Assembly: GCA_018697195.1 (NCBI GenBank)
Contig: CM031879.1
Coordinates: 25,417,660-25,481,659, forward strand
DNA length: 64,000 nucleotides
From: Certhia americana
Lineage: Eukaryota > Chordata > Aves > Passeriformes > Certhiidae
Reading direction: 5' to 3'
Shown here: piece by piece, positions 1-13,262 of the stretch
How the letters are laid out: the number at the start of each line of letters is the position of its first letter
Numbering within the stretch: position 1 is the first letter of the stretch
Position numbers and translations under genes: made by a program
Notes under the pieces: generated by a model
Seen by the model: the letters and a program-made list of their open reading frames with translations, nothing else
Told to the model about the DNA's origin: nothing
The model's database searches: none

Positions 1-1117
1 GCAGTACCACTGGAACTATTAAACTTATTCATGTTAAAACATAGGACAATTTATTCAGCATAATTTGGTGCAAAGAAAAGCATCTTGTGACTTAGTTTCC
101 CCTCTGTCCACAAGAAGCCTATTGTAGGATGTTAGAGATAGTTGAAAAGGTTAGATATATTAAGTCTACCCATTTGAAGGTTAAATTAAGAGAATGAAAC
201 ACATTCAGGTTAAGTGATGCTATTAATGCTGTGACTTCACATAGTCCTCCTATAGCATTAACGCATGATCACATAGTTACATATGTCTTGGGTTTATAAG
301 AAATATTTTTGCATGTCTCTGTCATCTGGCTGTTTTCCTCTGTCACCTGAGAATGCAAACAGAGTTTTTTCTCCCGGCCAGAGAGTTTGAAAAGGAAAGG
401 CCGTTAGTTGTCTCTTCTTATGTTTTCTTCATAGTTTATTATTTCTTATCATTACATTCTTCTCCTGCCCTGCAGAGATCTGTGCAGCAGGACACATTCA
501 GGCACTCTCCCGAATACCAAAAACCAAATACCAAAATACTCCCACTCTCAGAGTGGCATGGATATTTATACTACAATCCATGTAATCAGTGTTTATAATA
601 CTTCTACAATAACTATTATTCATGTTAGAAGGTTAGACTCTACTCTAAACCAACTATAATGTGCCACCTCACTGCAGAACATGGAGTGGATGAGGAAGAA
701 GGAGGAAACCCAAAAGCCATGTGGTTCCTCCATCTTGCCTTCACCTATCTGCCATCCCAAAACCTCATATATCTAAAATTCTCACCCTGTGATAAAACTA
801 CACACCATTCTACTATCCAACACACACTCTTGAAAACTCTGCTTCATTCCAGAACCTAAAAGCCCTCCCTCCATGAACAAAGGATAAAAACACTGTTTGT
901 CAGAGATCCCAAAATCTCTTAAACATGTAAAGAAATATTTCTCATAATTCCAGACTCTGACACATATGCTTTCATATCCCTTTAACTGCTACATCTGTTA
1001 TATGCAGCAGAATTTGTAAAAAATGAAACATATACCTTTGAAATAATGCACAAATAGAATAAACTGATATCTTTTCTCCTGTGTCTAATCCTGGAGGCTA
1101 GGGATGTGATATTTTGA
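1..1117. other. AT-rich sequence with no recognised feature
   Basis: I see no exon-like frame, repeat family or structured RNA in this stretch. The open frames here are short, lack splice context and are what chance would give. Confidence 0.6.
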
Positions 1118-1833
1118 GTTGCTCTCTTTATTCTTTCCCTCCATCCCCCAGCATTTCAGGGGGACAGGGGATAAGGGCTGTGGTTGGTTCATCAAATGCT
1201 GTTTCTGTCACTCCTTCCTCCTCAGGGGGAGGACTCCTCACACTAATCCCCTGCTCCAGGAGTCCCTGCCATGTAGTGCAGTCCTTCAGGAACAGATTCT
1301 TCCAGTTTGGGTCCCTTGTGAGGTCACAAGTCCTGCCAGCAAAGTTGTCCCCCCTCTGTGGGGCCACAAGTCCTGCCAGGAGCCTTCTCCAGTGTGGGGT
1401 TCTCATGGGATCACAGCTTCCTTTGGGCATCCATCTGCTCTGCCACACAGTCTTTCTCAGGCTGCAGGTAGATCTCTGCTCCCCCAGGGATTTCCATAGG
1501 CTGCAGAGGGACACCCTTCTTCACCAGGGTCTGCACCAGGGCTGAAGGGGAGTCTGAGCTCTGGCTGCTCCTCCCCCTCCTTTTTCACTGACTCTGGGGT
1601 CTGCAGGACTGCTCCTCTTACTTGTTTTCACCTCTCTCTCCTGGCTGCTGCTGCCTAGTGGCTTTTTTCCCTTCTTAAATCTGTCATCTCAGAGGCCCTG
1701 TCACTGCTGGTGATGGGCTCAGATTTGGACAGTGGTGGGTCTTGTAGCTGGCTGGCATTGGTTTCATCAGACTAAGGTAACTTCTCATAGATGCCATATT
1801 TTTTGGCCCCCTGCTACCAGAACATTACCAAGA
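1118..1833 (-). mobile_element. Endogenous retrovirus LTR remnant, family 1 copy A
   Basis: This block is GC-rich and clearly related to 39150-40242 and, in reverse, to 50543-51197. Shared landmarks in order are the CTCCTTCCTCCTCAGGGGGA segment near 1210, several imperfect repeats of a CTCCAGTGTGGG / GTCACAAGTCCTGCCAG module, a TTCACTGACTCTGGGGTCTGCAG segment near 1585, TGATGGGCTC near 1710, and a CTACCAGAACATTACCAAG end near 1815. Compared with copy B it lacks the left few hundred bases, so it is truncated on the side that would be the U5 end. The minus sense is assigned from resemblance to avian LTRs in which this strand reads U3 to U5. Open frames of up to 143 codons on both strands come from the repeated GC-rich modules and are not genes. 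No coding part of the provirus lies next to it. The family name is not certain. Confidence 0.72.
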
Positions 1834-4800
1834 AAACTGTTACACATTCTTGTTTTCAGAATAGAGGAGGGTGAGGTTAAGTGGGCTAAAAGTCTGTACC
1901 TCTGAGTAGGGTGCAGAAAGCCTTTCATTCGCTTTGAGTGATGTGTTTCTGATTTTTATAGGTAGGGATATCATGCAGTTGGTTTTTTTTTCCCAATCTG
2001 TTCTTTGTAGATAGAAGTCTTTAAAGCTTCAGAAGTTGACACTGACATAGAAGATAGCACACCTTGTTGTCTTTTGCTTATATCTGAAAACAGACCTTCT
2101 TTAATTCACCAACATGATAATATTTTCTTTTTTTTTCCTTTTTTTTTCTTTTGGGGAGTGGGCATGACAGCTGTTTAATCTTCAGCAGAGTAACATTCAG
2201 CAGATGGATTAGAATTCTTATCTTGCTAAAACCAGCAACATCAGAAATCAATATATGAGTGACTTCCTGAAGTAATATTTCAAAGCAGAGCACAGTTTTC
2301 ATAAGTTTATAGAAATGATCCTAACTCTTGAAGATGTATCTGTGAGTTGATATGGAGAAATTAATACAATTCAGGCTTAGATAAAGTTCATGAAAGGTGA
2401 AAATTTGCCCAGCCACCTCTGCAAATAGCCTTTTCCTTACAAACTTTGACAGCCATAATTAGATTTCATTTTGACAAATGGACTGTTATCTTTTTTGCTT
2501 TCTTTAATTCTACATCAGGCATAATGAATTAAATGCAAATAATACCTTCTTCAATCAGCAGGTCGTTCCAGATGCAAGAGATACATTTGCATGGTAAATA
2601 ACATCTCTTCTATAACAAATTTCCATAAAAATCCAAAAATGTCTTTTGTAGACAAACTTAGGCCCCTTGCATGTACAGAGCCCAGCTCCTGAAAGTACTT
2701 AATGGATTTAGAGTGCATATGTAGGAAAGCTGATACAAAAGCTCAGTAAGCACTTAGTGAATGTTCTTAGGTATAGCTGAGCCTGACCTTTGTGTGTTGT
2801 AGTTCCACTGATATAAAGGGAACTTTAGCAATTTATACAGGGTGAGAATACAATCCATGTATTTATTAAGCCTTTCTTCTACTGTAGAAACAACTATGCA
2901 CCCAACAGAGGTAAATCAATGTAGTTTCACTGAAATCTATGGAGACATCATCCTGTCTCCACAGAGAAACATTTCAAGAAACAAAGATCTGGTCCTCGTA
3001 CCTCTCATAAATGAATGCTCTCTTTTTTGTTGCTATTGTCTTCATCCATTTACGAAGTTCTTATATTTCAAATTTGCTTTTCTCTTTTTTCCTTCTGCAG
3101 TAACAGTTTCAAAATGTGAACATCTCCACCCTTTCTGACTGTTACCACTACAACACTGCTAAAACTGCCAACTTCCAGGCTAGAGATTTCTTCCACTGCT
3201 TCCTGTGGAAACTTTCCACCATTGCCACAGAGCTGCTGGCAGCACTGCTGACAGTTCTGAGCATGACTGTGTTGTAAACACAACATCAGATCTGGCATGA
3301 ACTGCCTGGTGAGCCTTCTGCCTTTGTGAGGTGTAGCAAAGGACTCTCAGTCAAGAGAGTATATGGCAAGAAAGCCTTTTGAAACCCTGTTAGAATTTGC
3401 AAACTACTATAAAGCCCTGCACTAAAACAATAAAGATGTGTTAATCACCACAGACCTCCTAAGGCACTGATAGTTAGCCTGCAAGGTTGTTTTAAAAAAT
3501 GTCTCAGTATCCTTGGGTTGGTTTGTGAAGCTGTGAAGAGGCTATTTGCAGCCATTTTCTTAACAGTCTGCACAGCTCCATCTGTGGGATATGGAGTGGA
3601 TGGAAAATATGCCAAAAGGCTAAAGAGTTTCTGCCTTTTGATTTTACAACCAAAGGACCACTTTATATTCTCTTCCAGGTGCTCTTCACTCCGGCATCTA
3701 AGCTCTAGAGGAAAGGGATGGAGAAGGGATGGCTCTTCCCACGGTTTCTGCTGAACTTCTGCTCAGTCATGTTCTCACTCCGTTGTGAAGGCACAGGCAC
3801 AGATCCTGACTGTGCATGGGCTGATGTGACAGAATTAGGTGTCTCTGAGGATGAACTGCTGCTGCCTAGAGCAGAGGCTTCCAGTCAGTTATGTGGTGAG
3901 AGAAAACAACACACCTGAAAACCGGAACCCTAGCTACTGACCCCTTCCAGGCTTTGTTGGCAGTGGTAAAGTAAAGGGTGAAGTACTAGCCATCTTGGAC
4001 CTGGAAGGAGAGAAACCTGGATCCAGAGACATTTGAGACTGTCTCTGTCTTCTCTTTTTTGGACTTCATTGATAGAGATGACTCCATCCCACCAAAGCCC
4101 TCAGTCCTGATTTTGCTCTGATGATATTCCTGCCCTCTGTTTGAGTCCAAAGAAAACTCACATTCTCCTTTGTAACATGGTTCCCATGCTCTGAAGTTGC
4201 TGAAGGGGATGCTCTACAGAAACTAATATTTATTTTGCTTCTAAGTCTCAAAACACGTTGCATTGAAGAGGGTGCAGCTGCATAGAGAACTGAACTGAAA
4301 AGCTGTGTGCCATGGCTTGTACAGTCCATTGCACTGGTTAGAGAATAACAAACAATTTTTACATTTGCCTCTGTCTCATATCAATTTGCATATGTTTGAA
4401 AGTGAACAAACTCAAGGGTATTAAATTTTAAAGGTACAGAATGAGCAAAGAAAAATATTGATCAATAGGACTGCAAAATTTATTTTTTTTAACCTTCTGT
4501 TTCTATGAATTTATTCTCTGTAAACAGAAAATGAAAAATATGTATTGCCATAAAAAGTATGTTAAAGTACCTTTAGCATAAGCAACTGTCACAGCAGCAT
4601 ACAACTTGAGATCTTCCCGACCTTGCAAATTTGTACAAGGTGTTGGAAGTTGAGTTGTTTTTTTCTCATCTTGAATATAAAGCTTGAGAGAGTGCTTCTG
4701 GCTCCATCTCCTAAGAGTGCCTGTGGCATGAACATGATATATACACAGCAACTTTATATGTATCAGAAGTAGAAATACCAGGATGGTCTGCAATCACAGA

Positions 4801-5574
4801 CCATTCTGGAATACTTTCCTTCTACCAGCTGCTGAGCCTTTCATACAGATAGAGTCTCTGCTCTTATTAAATCCTACACAAAGCTCTCAGCAGCCATTAT
4901 ACAGTAGATTGTTCTCCTTAAAGAGCAGGGAACTTCATGTCTACTATAAGAAACCCCAACACTGAAATGTTTGTTTACAGTTAGACCAGATATTTGGAGG
5001 TCTCTGTTATGACATGACATGTATTTATTTCACACATCTCCAAGAAGTATCTGTATCTCAGGGATGTTAATTTTCAGCTAAAGTTTTATCTACTGGAAAG
5101 CTCTGAAGCAATCCAGCTTATCATAATTGCTGCATGAAGTGAGGTTGGTGGGTGTATCCCCCTCAGTACAAGGCAGGTTTAAGAAGTGAATTGTTTATAA
5201 ACCAACAGCTCTTCAGAGAGGGCAATCTTTTCTCATAAAGAAGAATTATTTTCCCCCCCTTACAGGTATTTCAACAGTATTTCACATGGAAAATGCCAAA
5301 ATCTCAGGTTTTTGTCACAAGGATTGTAAATGCCTATAAGACAAACATTAGAGACATAGGAATTTCAGTGTCCTAGGCAGCAAGTTGACTCTTGTATTAA
5401 AATCCAAAATAATGATTACTATGCAATTTAAATGCCTAAATCTAACAGCAATAAAAGGATGTCATGGAAACTAGGCTGTAGTGACTAAGCTGAAAGCAAC
5501 TGTACTAGAGGCTTATATGCAGGCTCAAAAGGGCTGGGAAGATCCAATCATCCATCTGATAGCTGTCAATGAGC
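1834..5574. other. No recognised gene or repeat
   Basis: Mixed AT-rich sequence with a pyrimidine/T-rich tract near 2123-2150. Slightly GC-richer patches at 3120-3300 and 3660-3960 have open frames of 66-78 codons. Their peptides match nothing I know and they lack convincing splice signals. Confidence 0.5.
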
Positions 5575-5932
5575 ATTGTACTTTGAGGTCAGTACTGGAC
5601 CTCATACTATACCTCATACATCTTCATTGATGCCTAGGTTGATGAGGAGTGCAACATCAGCAAATTCATAGGTGGTTCTAAACTAGGGAGAGATTTATTG
5701 ACCTAGAAAATAGCTCAGTTTTGAAGGTGCCTCCATAAGCCTTAGAACAGCAGACAGCAGTGCCAGGAAAAAGCATGGAGAAATGCAGAACTCAACACCT
5801 GGAGCAGAAAGCTGTGTGGTGGTATAGACGGGGAGCAAGTGACATAATTTACAACTTACATCACCTGGATATGCTGCCATCAAGGGACAGCTGAACACAA
5901 GGTGCTCTGTCCTCATGAATCTTGCTATATTC
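5575..5932 (+). mobile_element. CR1 LINE fragment, reverse transcriptase region
   Basis: Degraded plus-strand CR1 sequence. It keeps the order of the CR1 ORF2 reverse-transcriptase region: a GTCAGTACTGGACCTC segment, CATCTTCATTGATG near 5618, the GCAAATTCATAGGTGGTTCTAAACTA segment near 5660 (CR1 commonly has GATGATACTAAACTG here), and a GGAGAAATGCAGAACTCAAC / CACCTGGAG segment near 5775-5800. No open frame survives. Its 5' and 3' ends are eroded and no 3' tail repeat is visible. Confidence 0.68.
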
Positions 5933-8900
5933 ACACATTTAGCCTGTTGAGGGCCTGGTGCAATTAGCCTAACTGAGCTGATTCAACCAGCATTGTGCGG
6001 GGAAAAAGATATCCTTTAAATATATTTTTTAAGTAGTAAAACATGCTTTGTTTGTTTAGAGGTATAGTGAACGCTCTGCATAAAATTCATGACCTGTCTG
6101 GCTTCCTCAATATGTCCAGTTTATATCCATGGATTCTAGGCCCTGATAGATCCCAGCAAGACTCATTATATTTGTCTTAAAATGGAATAAGTTGCTAAGT
6201 AGAAATTCTTTTGTTGTCAAATCATGGTAGACTTATCTGTTATCTATGACAGAAAAATAGCCACAAAAAGGCCTGAGTTGGTATACTGCTGTGTACTGAA
6301 AATACTAGTGTCCAAAACTGCCTCTGGCTCAACTTTAACATTCAAGATTTTATTCTAGTATCAAAGATCACTTCTAGAAAAGCTCAGTTTCTTAGCACTT
6401 TTTTTTGTCAACACAATTTTTTTTACTAAGATTCTAAGTGCTAAGGTTACAACAAAATATGTGTCATATGAAGTCAAATTTGCATTAGGAATTATTTTCA
6501 GCAATCTCACTGAAGAAATAATCTCCTTTGGCCATGTAGCTACATACTCAATTGTTTTTCACTATGAATATTTTGAATGACTCATATTAGCTGTAAATAG
6601 CTCCAGGGGAACACAAAAATATTCTCATTCCTACCTACTCTTTTTTTATTCCCTCATAATTCCTGGAATATTAATTCTTAATGTTTACATGTTATACTAA
6701 TAAATCTAACATTTTCTACCATAGTCACATACTTGAAATACTTTTATTTCTTGAAATGTTTCAAAAATGGGAAAAATTTGAATTCATTTCTGTAATGATA
6801 TACATATACACTTACACTTATTACAAAATATGTTGTTCATTAGAACACATATTAGAAATACAAATGAAAAAACCCAAACCGGTTGAAATCTTACACACTT
6901 CAAAGTACAACAAGAATTTTTCAGTCTTTCTTTTATAACTGCAGCTATAATGTCATACAGCAGCAGAAAAATAAATTACACACAAAAAATCCATTTTCAT
7001 GCTAATGGAGTGTGTTGTATAAGACTGTTAGCATGCTTTCAGAGAGCAAATAGATGTTATTTAAGAAACTCACTTCTTAGAATAAAGGTGTACATTAAAA
7101 TTGCTGTATGAAAGATTTTAGTCAGCTAAAAAAAATCTATTTCTTCTTAATGAAAGCATTTATTTCTAAGTAAAAAATGCCGATGAGAGCAATGACTGGA
7201 TAAAAAGCAATGAAGAACTGTAAAGCTTGGGATTTTCCATTTCAAAGTCCTTTAACTGGCTTCACAATTATGGTTTAAAAATGAATAATGTAAGATCAGG
7301 AAATTCTATGGTTGTCAACTGACAAAGACTTCTTCCAGTTTTCAGCCTGTACAAATGAAATTCCTTTTGAAAAGCCTTTAACTGGAAAAAAAATAATAAA
7401 AAAAACAGAACTGCAGAGAATTTAGCTGATAACCATCATAATCAAAGCTGAAAAAAGAAAGAAATGCTCTGTATGTGTGCATGTACATTTGCATGTGTAT
7501 TTGACTGATTGAGACTGAGAAAGAGAAGGAAATTGTGTGTATACACTAGCAGTTCTTTGCTTACATTTTTTCACGTTACATAAAAAGATTAGCAGACTTC
7601 AAAGCAGACAGGTAAATGACACAGTCACGGCTGCCTGTCGATAAGTTCTGCCCTCCAGTAGTTCTACTCAATCTGTCCTCCTGCACTATGGTATACAGTC
7701 TATAATACTTTTTTTTTATTAGAAGAGAGAGAACACTGATGTCTGTAAAAGCCAAAGTGTAAGAGGGCTGGAAAATGCAACAACAGAGTGATTTCTTCCG
7801 CATGCAAGCTGGTAATTTGCTTTGCTGGAGGTGTTCTTCACCACCATTTTTATTGCAATCATTTAGGGAGATAAATGTATGCTCCAACAAATGTTCAAAG
7901 AGAACAAAGTTGTAAAAAATTTGAGAGAGTTTCCATTAGAAGTGCTTACAAAACTATATTTAAAATCTATGTTTTATCTTTCACACGGTACTAGCAGCTG
8001 CATATATTTGTAGAGCATATTTTTTTTCCTTGCAGTTTGTTACAAAATCCAGAAGATCCAGTGCAATTCCTTGCTCCATTTGATTTTTAGCAATGGTTAG
8101 GCTCAAATTTTCCACCCAAATATTGAGCAGATGAAACATATTTATATGCATCTTGTCTGTTGCAGTTCTGCTTCACATATAAAAATTAAATACCTTTTGG
8201 AGAAGGTGGGAAGCCTTTCTCTTTTGGACAAATCCCCTAACAATGTTTTCTTTGTACATGAAAGAGTTTCCTTCACCCCATAATGTATTTTTAGAGTTAC
8301 CATATTAGGCCCTACAGACTTAAGAGTGGAAGAAATTAAAAAATCTAGGCCCATGGAAGGACATTTCAAGTAAGTTAGATATCAAACCTGGTTATGATAA
8401 ATAGGTGAATGGGAAGCAGAAGAAATGGCATAGAGTCAACAGAGGAATGTAGGCAACCATCAAGTCATTATATGCAGAAGATGTTTTGCCAAGGCCTTGA
8501 ATATTGGTCTTAGAGAGGACAAGTGTTTTGGCTTAGGAGTTTTCTATGTAAATCTAACTTGCTTGTGAGTTAGCTGTTTGTGTTGGTTTCCCTCAGTTCC
8601 CATTCCAGTCTCATGGGTGAAACTGTGGGGGGTTTTATCCAGTTGCTGCAAGGCAGGATATGTTCTAGTCTGTAATCCTTTTACTGGGTACTCCTGATAG
8701 TCACTTGAAAGTCTGACTATCCCATGGAAGATAAAAAAATATACACAGTGTTGTGTCTCCCCGGGAGATATTCAATATCCTAGCACTTCTCACCTAGACA
8801 GCATTGGTTAGTTTCTCCATGTCTTGGCTGCAACAGCCACAGTAGATCATTGTGAGTATGTCTACACTTGTCAGAAGGATGGATTTATGCCAGATTACAG

Positions 8901-9854
8901 TGACTATGCATAGACATTGAGTTTAGTGAAGGAATTGGCTGTCCCTAAAAGCAATGTTCTATTTTTACGTTGCTCAGACACCCACAAAATGGTGTGGCAA
9001 CAAGTGGCAGGAGAACACATGCATCAGGGAAAAGAGTTTAGCATGTATTTTTAGGGTGGAACACTCTTTCAACAGCCAGATTTCAAGCTGGTTAAAGTGA
9101 CCTGATGTTCTATTAGAAGGCCTCAAAACTGTACTGGAGTGTCTATTTTTTTTTTTTTTTTTTTCTGAGCTAAAAACTTAAGAAAGACTCCAACCCTGTT
9201 GTCTATTTTATCCTAGCATCTACTACTTGCTAATAAGTTATGGGATCAAATTCTAATTCCTAATCTGTTAAATCAGAAGTTTTGAGTTTTTTCCCAAATT
9301 AGCTCTCCAAACACTGGATAAATGAAAATTTGTCTTTCTTTTGCTTTGTTTTGTTCAAGGAATAAAGGAATGAGTAATTGGCTTGGGATATTTTTATACC
9401 AAAGGGTAGCGAATGTGCAAAGCTAGTGCCAATGGAACTAGCTCCTGAAGTTGAAACAATGTATGCATATGAAGACAATGTGGCACATGAGCTACTTCAC
9501 TGTACTGAAAAGCAAAGTTTTCAAGCTTTCATTGGCTGCTGCTTTAATTGTTCATGAAGTTCTTGAGACTGTTACCTCTGCATAGCATTGCTCTCCACCA
9601 TATATTCATGCCAGCCTAATTTGAACTATCTCAAGGGTTTTTCAACATATTTTACTTCATTAATAAACATGCTGTTTGATTCCTCTCTCAAAACTGTGAA
9701 GCCTGACTAGAGGGGACATTTTAATCTTTGCCTTGAGGCTAGAAATTCTAGACCTAACTTTCTTCTTGGCATCTCCTGCTATTGTATAGCAGCATACAAG
9801 ATGTGGAAGTAGGGTTAGATAACTCAGGTATGTAGAGATACTGTGCAAGTGAAA
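5933..9854. other. No recognised gene; AT-rich with one long T run
   Basis: AT-rich single-copy-looking DNA. It contains a 10-bp perfect inverted repeat (6391-6400 with 6436-6445) and an uninterrupted run of 19 T at 9146-9164. No exon, RNA gene or named repeat was recognised. Confidence 0.5.
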
Positions 9855-10190
9855 TGGATAGAGTTAAGAAAGCTGAAGCTCATCTAGAAGTGAATATGGT
9901 GAGGGTCATAAACAGAAATAAGAAGGGCTTCTCCAGGCACAAAAATAGAAAATGAAGGCTGTGCTGATAGGATTGGGTAAAAAAGGACATGGAAAAGGCT
10001 CAGTTATCCTATGCTTTCTTCTGCTCTTACTAGAATGATTTGTTTTCAGAAACCACAGACCCCAAGAGTAGACGGAAGGCCTGGAGAAAGGAAGACTTAC
10101 CCAATATGGGAAGGGTCAAGCTGTGGAATGTTTAAAGAAACTGGACACGCACAAGTCCAGAGAACCTGATTCTTATGAAAATACCATTTT
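9855..10190 (+). mobile_element. CR1 LINE fragment, upstream ORF2 region
   Basis: Plus-strand CR1 from a part of ORF2 upstream of the fragment at 5575-5932, between endonuclease and the reverse-transcriptase core. Landmarks are AAGAAGGGCTTCTCCAGG near 9925, GGACATGGAAAAGGCTCAG near 9985, the AGACGGAAGGCCTGGAGAAA segment near 10070, and AAACTGGACACGCACAAGTC near 10139. All are typical of avian CR1 in this order. It carries stops and indels and is a dead copy. Confidence 0.75.
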
Positions 10191-11476
10191 GGCAGTCCTT
10201 TCTGAATTTGTGGGTGCTACTAAATATGATACAATAAGATACACATTTTCCTTTTCTTGCAATAGTTACCTAATTTGAAGAGAACTTCTAGCCTTGTTCT
10301 TATAATTCTGTACACATTTACACAGTCTGACCTGGTAGTCAATTGACATCAGATAAGCAAAGAATAAAGAGAACTGCATTCACTATTATTTATAATCTTT
10401 AAAATTTGGTGTATGTTAGATTTCTTCTCTGTTTTTATCTTCACTTCTTTCTGGCCCACCTTTGAAATTGGTAACAGTTCCTGAGAATTAAATCTGTCTG
10501 TTAAAACACATTGTCTGAGGCTGTTGTCAGTGTTTAGGCTAGTGGAAAAAATTCTGATAAATGATTGTTCAGTTTCTTGCTTATAAAATGGTAACAATGT
10601 TAATTATTCTACTCCTAGAAATTTTACACATGAATTATGTTAGCAACAGAGTGAACTTTTTTGATATTACTTGATATCTTGTTTGCTGATGTGAAAATGA
10701 TTGTTATCTAAATTTAACATCCTGAGGTATTTTCCTGATCCAGTGGGATGCTGTGTTATAGAAATAACACACATACTGCCTACCCTCTCCCTAGACTCAA
10801 ATGGATTTTTATTTTGGTTGTGTTTCCCCCCTTGCTAAGGTACGTTGTTACAGAAACTTTAGAATGACAAGGATATAAACAAAACATGTTGTGAGTATAA
10901 TAATCTGTCCCAAAATTTTTGTCATGTTCTTTTTGAAAGTCAAGGTAACATTGATATTGTTAACAGTCATCTAATTCATGCTGGTTTTTTTTCAGGTTTT
11001 ACTGAGATCTATCCTCTCAAATTAGACTTTATTCTCTTCTTAGACTTTGTTTATTTTCATGTAATTTCCAGTGAAGAACCCCAAATTTTCAAAAGATTGT
11101 TTAGAAACTTCCATATTGCTGAATGAAGCTGTCAATTCCAATGTTAATATCCCCAGGAACTTCTTGTGTTCTGTCCCAAAATTCTCATGAAAATGCCCTT
11201 ACTAGTTCACTTCTTCTAATGAAGTGTGTCACACAAATGCATTGAAATAACTCATGAGTGTTAATAACATACAACTCAAATTCCAAAAGTCAGAAAATCT
11301 ATTTATCTTTATAAGGTCTTTCTGCAGCTGCTTTGGGGAAAAATATTATGTTTCTTCACTTTCATTTTCAGTCCTAAAGCAGTAAATCTAACTTGAGTGA
11401 AGTTGATGTCCTCTGCAGTTTATTCTATGTTGGACTTAGAGAAATTTATATCAGGTGTACAACAATTTTATTTTAT
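10191..11476. other. No recognised gene or repeat
   Basis: AT-rich sequence. It contains a short 8-bp inverted repeat near 10752-10771 and ends in a (TTTTA)n-like run immediately before the LTR at 11482. Nothing else is supported. Confidence 0.55.
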
Positions 11477-11481
11477 TTTAT
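11477..11481. repeat. Left target-site duplication TTTAT of the solo LTR
   Basis: The five bases TTTAT directly before the LTR start are repeated exactly at 12166-12170 directly after its end. The left copy lies in a (TTTTA)n-like run, so chance identity is somewhat more likely than usual. Confidence 0.7.
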
Positions 11482-12165
11482 TGTCTTGGTTTGGAAAGAC
11501 AGGGACCAAAGAAAAGGGAAACTTCCCTTGGGGTTTGTTATAATTCCAAAATTGAAAGAGAGGTCTTAGGCAACGATAAGGAGGGTAGGAATAACAGTTC
11601 TTTACTAGTTAGTCTAACAAGGTAAATTAACAATAATTACAATATTGACAACAAACATAACTAGAGGAGAAAAAAAAAAAAAAACAAGTCAGTCCAGTTA
11701 TTACTCTGGTAAACACCCCCCCACCGTACCGTCACAAGCAAAAGGTAGCGGCAGCTTAGGAGGTGAGATTCACAGTGGCTGGAGCTGTTGGAAAAGTGTC
11801 CCGGCTGGCAGGGGCTGTAGAAACAGCATGGGGAGACCTCGAGCAGAACTGAAGAAACTGTGGGTGCAGGGCAGGGAGGAAACGGGTTCCCAAAATCCCG
11901 GGGGACACACGAAGAGACCGGTGGTCCGACGGAGTCTGAGGTGAAGGGAAAAATGAGAGCTCTCCGCCTCGCCGAGACGAGCAGCCCTGGCCGTCCCCCC
12001 CAGAGCAGAAAAACTGCCCCCGAGCGAAGTGGAATCAATGTCTCTGCTTTAGCTGCTTCCTTTGTTTGTTCCCGAGCACTCATAAGTACCGAAAAGCACC
12101 CAGCCATTAGCTTCTTAGCAACTTCTGGGAAAAAATTCTATAAGAAATCAACCCAACCCCCAACA
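11482..12165 (-). mobile_element. Complete solo LTR of an endogenous retrovirus (family 2)
   Basis: A 684-bp element that begins TGTCTTGGTTTGGAAAGACA and ends CAACCCAACCCCCAACA, so it has the TG...CA termini of an LTR and is bounded by the 5-bp repeat TTTAT. Both ends match a TG-CTTGGTTTGGAAAGACAG...TCTATAAGAAA-TCAACCC type that I associate with abundant passerine ERV LTRs. I do not assign a database name. A polyadenylation-like AGTAAAGAAC on the minus strand near 11600, about 120 bp from the left end, suggests that transcription ran leftwards (U3 on the right, R-U5 on the left). The interior is GC- and CpG-richer than the flanks. No primer-binding site or internal genes flank it, so the provirus has been lost by LTR-LTR recombination. 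Overlapping frames of 99-148 codons within it are not genes. A 5-bp duplication fits ERVL or some ERV1 elements, whereas ERVK usually gives 6 bp. Confidence 0.85.
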
Positions 12166-12170
12166 TTTAT
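12166..12170. repeat. Right target-site duplication TTTAT
   Basis: Exact repeat of the TTTAT at 11477-11481, adjoining the CA end of the solo LTR. Confidence 0.7.
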
Positions 12171-12829
12171 TTTGTTTGGTTGGGGTTTTTTTAGCTTTTC
12201 CTGCTTTAATTTTAATATATTTATGCATTAAATGATCTGCTGAATAATGTATATTCACTCAGATACATATGGAAAAACCTTCTCATCTGTAATGGATAGA
12301 AAGTTTTGGAAGGTTATCACACACATTTTACAAGTCACAAAACATGAAAAAATTACATTTATTTTCTTGAGGAGCAGGCAAAAATTCTTGGATGAATGGT
12401 GAAGTTACTTTTTCTAAACTTGCAATAGAATTGTCTGTGCCTATGTTTAAGGCTAGTTGGTAAAAATGATGGCATTAATTGCCACTTATTGTTATCTAAG
12501 AAGATGATGGATTCAATTCTGATCATTATAAAATTTATAAAATTATGAAAAAGAAAATTGGAAAAATACTGTTACTTCCATTACATTTTGGAATTATCAT
12601 ACTTCTGAGATTTTTCCTAAAGTGATTCAGTGTTACATAATGGCACCCTTAGTACTATTATTTGAAACACTGCTGAAAAGAAAAGGCCTCCCATACCACA
12701 AACAAAATTCATTACGTTTTTTTTTTAACCTAAGGAAAATAGAGCAACAGTGTTTGCTTGTGTTTTTAGTATAACGGCTATCACTCTTACTTCAAAAACT
12801 CACTCCATTTTAAACCCCTATTGAGGGTA
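12171..12829. other. No recognised feature
   Basis: AT-rich sequence between the solo LTR and a CR1 fragment. It contains a short T run at about 12718-12726. Nothing else is supported. Confidence 0.55.
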
Positions 12830-13262
12830 ATAGCATCACAGTATTACAGAGAAGCCTGGGTTGGAAGAGACCTTAAAAGACTATCTGGTTCAACATTTTT
12901 TTAGGAAAAGGAGCCTGGATAAGATTATATACCACCTTGTTCAGTCACATCCTGAAATCTTCCAGTGATGGGGACTTTACCATGTGCCAGGGGAGGCTGT
13001 TCCAGGGAATGGTTGTTCTTGGTTGTAAATGGTTGTAAAAAAGTCTTTCCTATATTGAGATGAAAGCTCTCCTGGTACCCCATCACCCCTTGTCTTCTCC
13101 ATGTAGGTCTTTCGAACGGAAAGTTCTGTCCTCTTTCTAACTGCCTTTTAAGGAACTAGAATACTGGGATGACCTTCCCCAAGCCTTCCCTGCTCCTGGA
13201 AAAAGAGACCTTATTTTTCAGTCTTTCTTCAGATAGCAGGTTCTCCTGACCTTCAATCTTCT
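12830..13262 (-). mobile_element. CR1 LINE 3' portion, minus strand
   Basis: Reading the plus strand, this starts with an ATCACAGTATTACAGAGAAG segment followed by GGTTGGAAGAGACCTTAAAA. That is the reverse complement of the CR1 3' end (TTCCAACC...TTCTATGAT type). It continues through GTGCCAGGGGAGGCTGTTCC near 12984 and the C-terminal ORF2 region to about 13262. It is 5'-truncated, as is usual for CR1, and carries many substitutions. Confidence 0.8.

Noticed and set aside
1114..1545. Overlapping 126-143 codon frames on both strands
   Set aside because: They lie wholly inside LTR copy A and reflect its repeated modules.
11645..12231. Frames of 99, 148 and 123 codons suggesting a gene
   Set aside because: All sit in or across the solo LTR bounded by TTTAT duplications, with no splice signals or conserved peptide.
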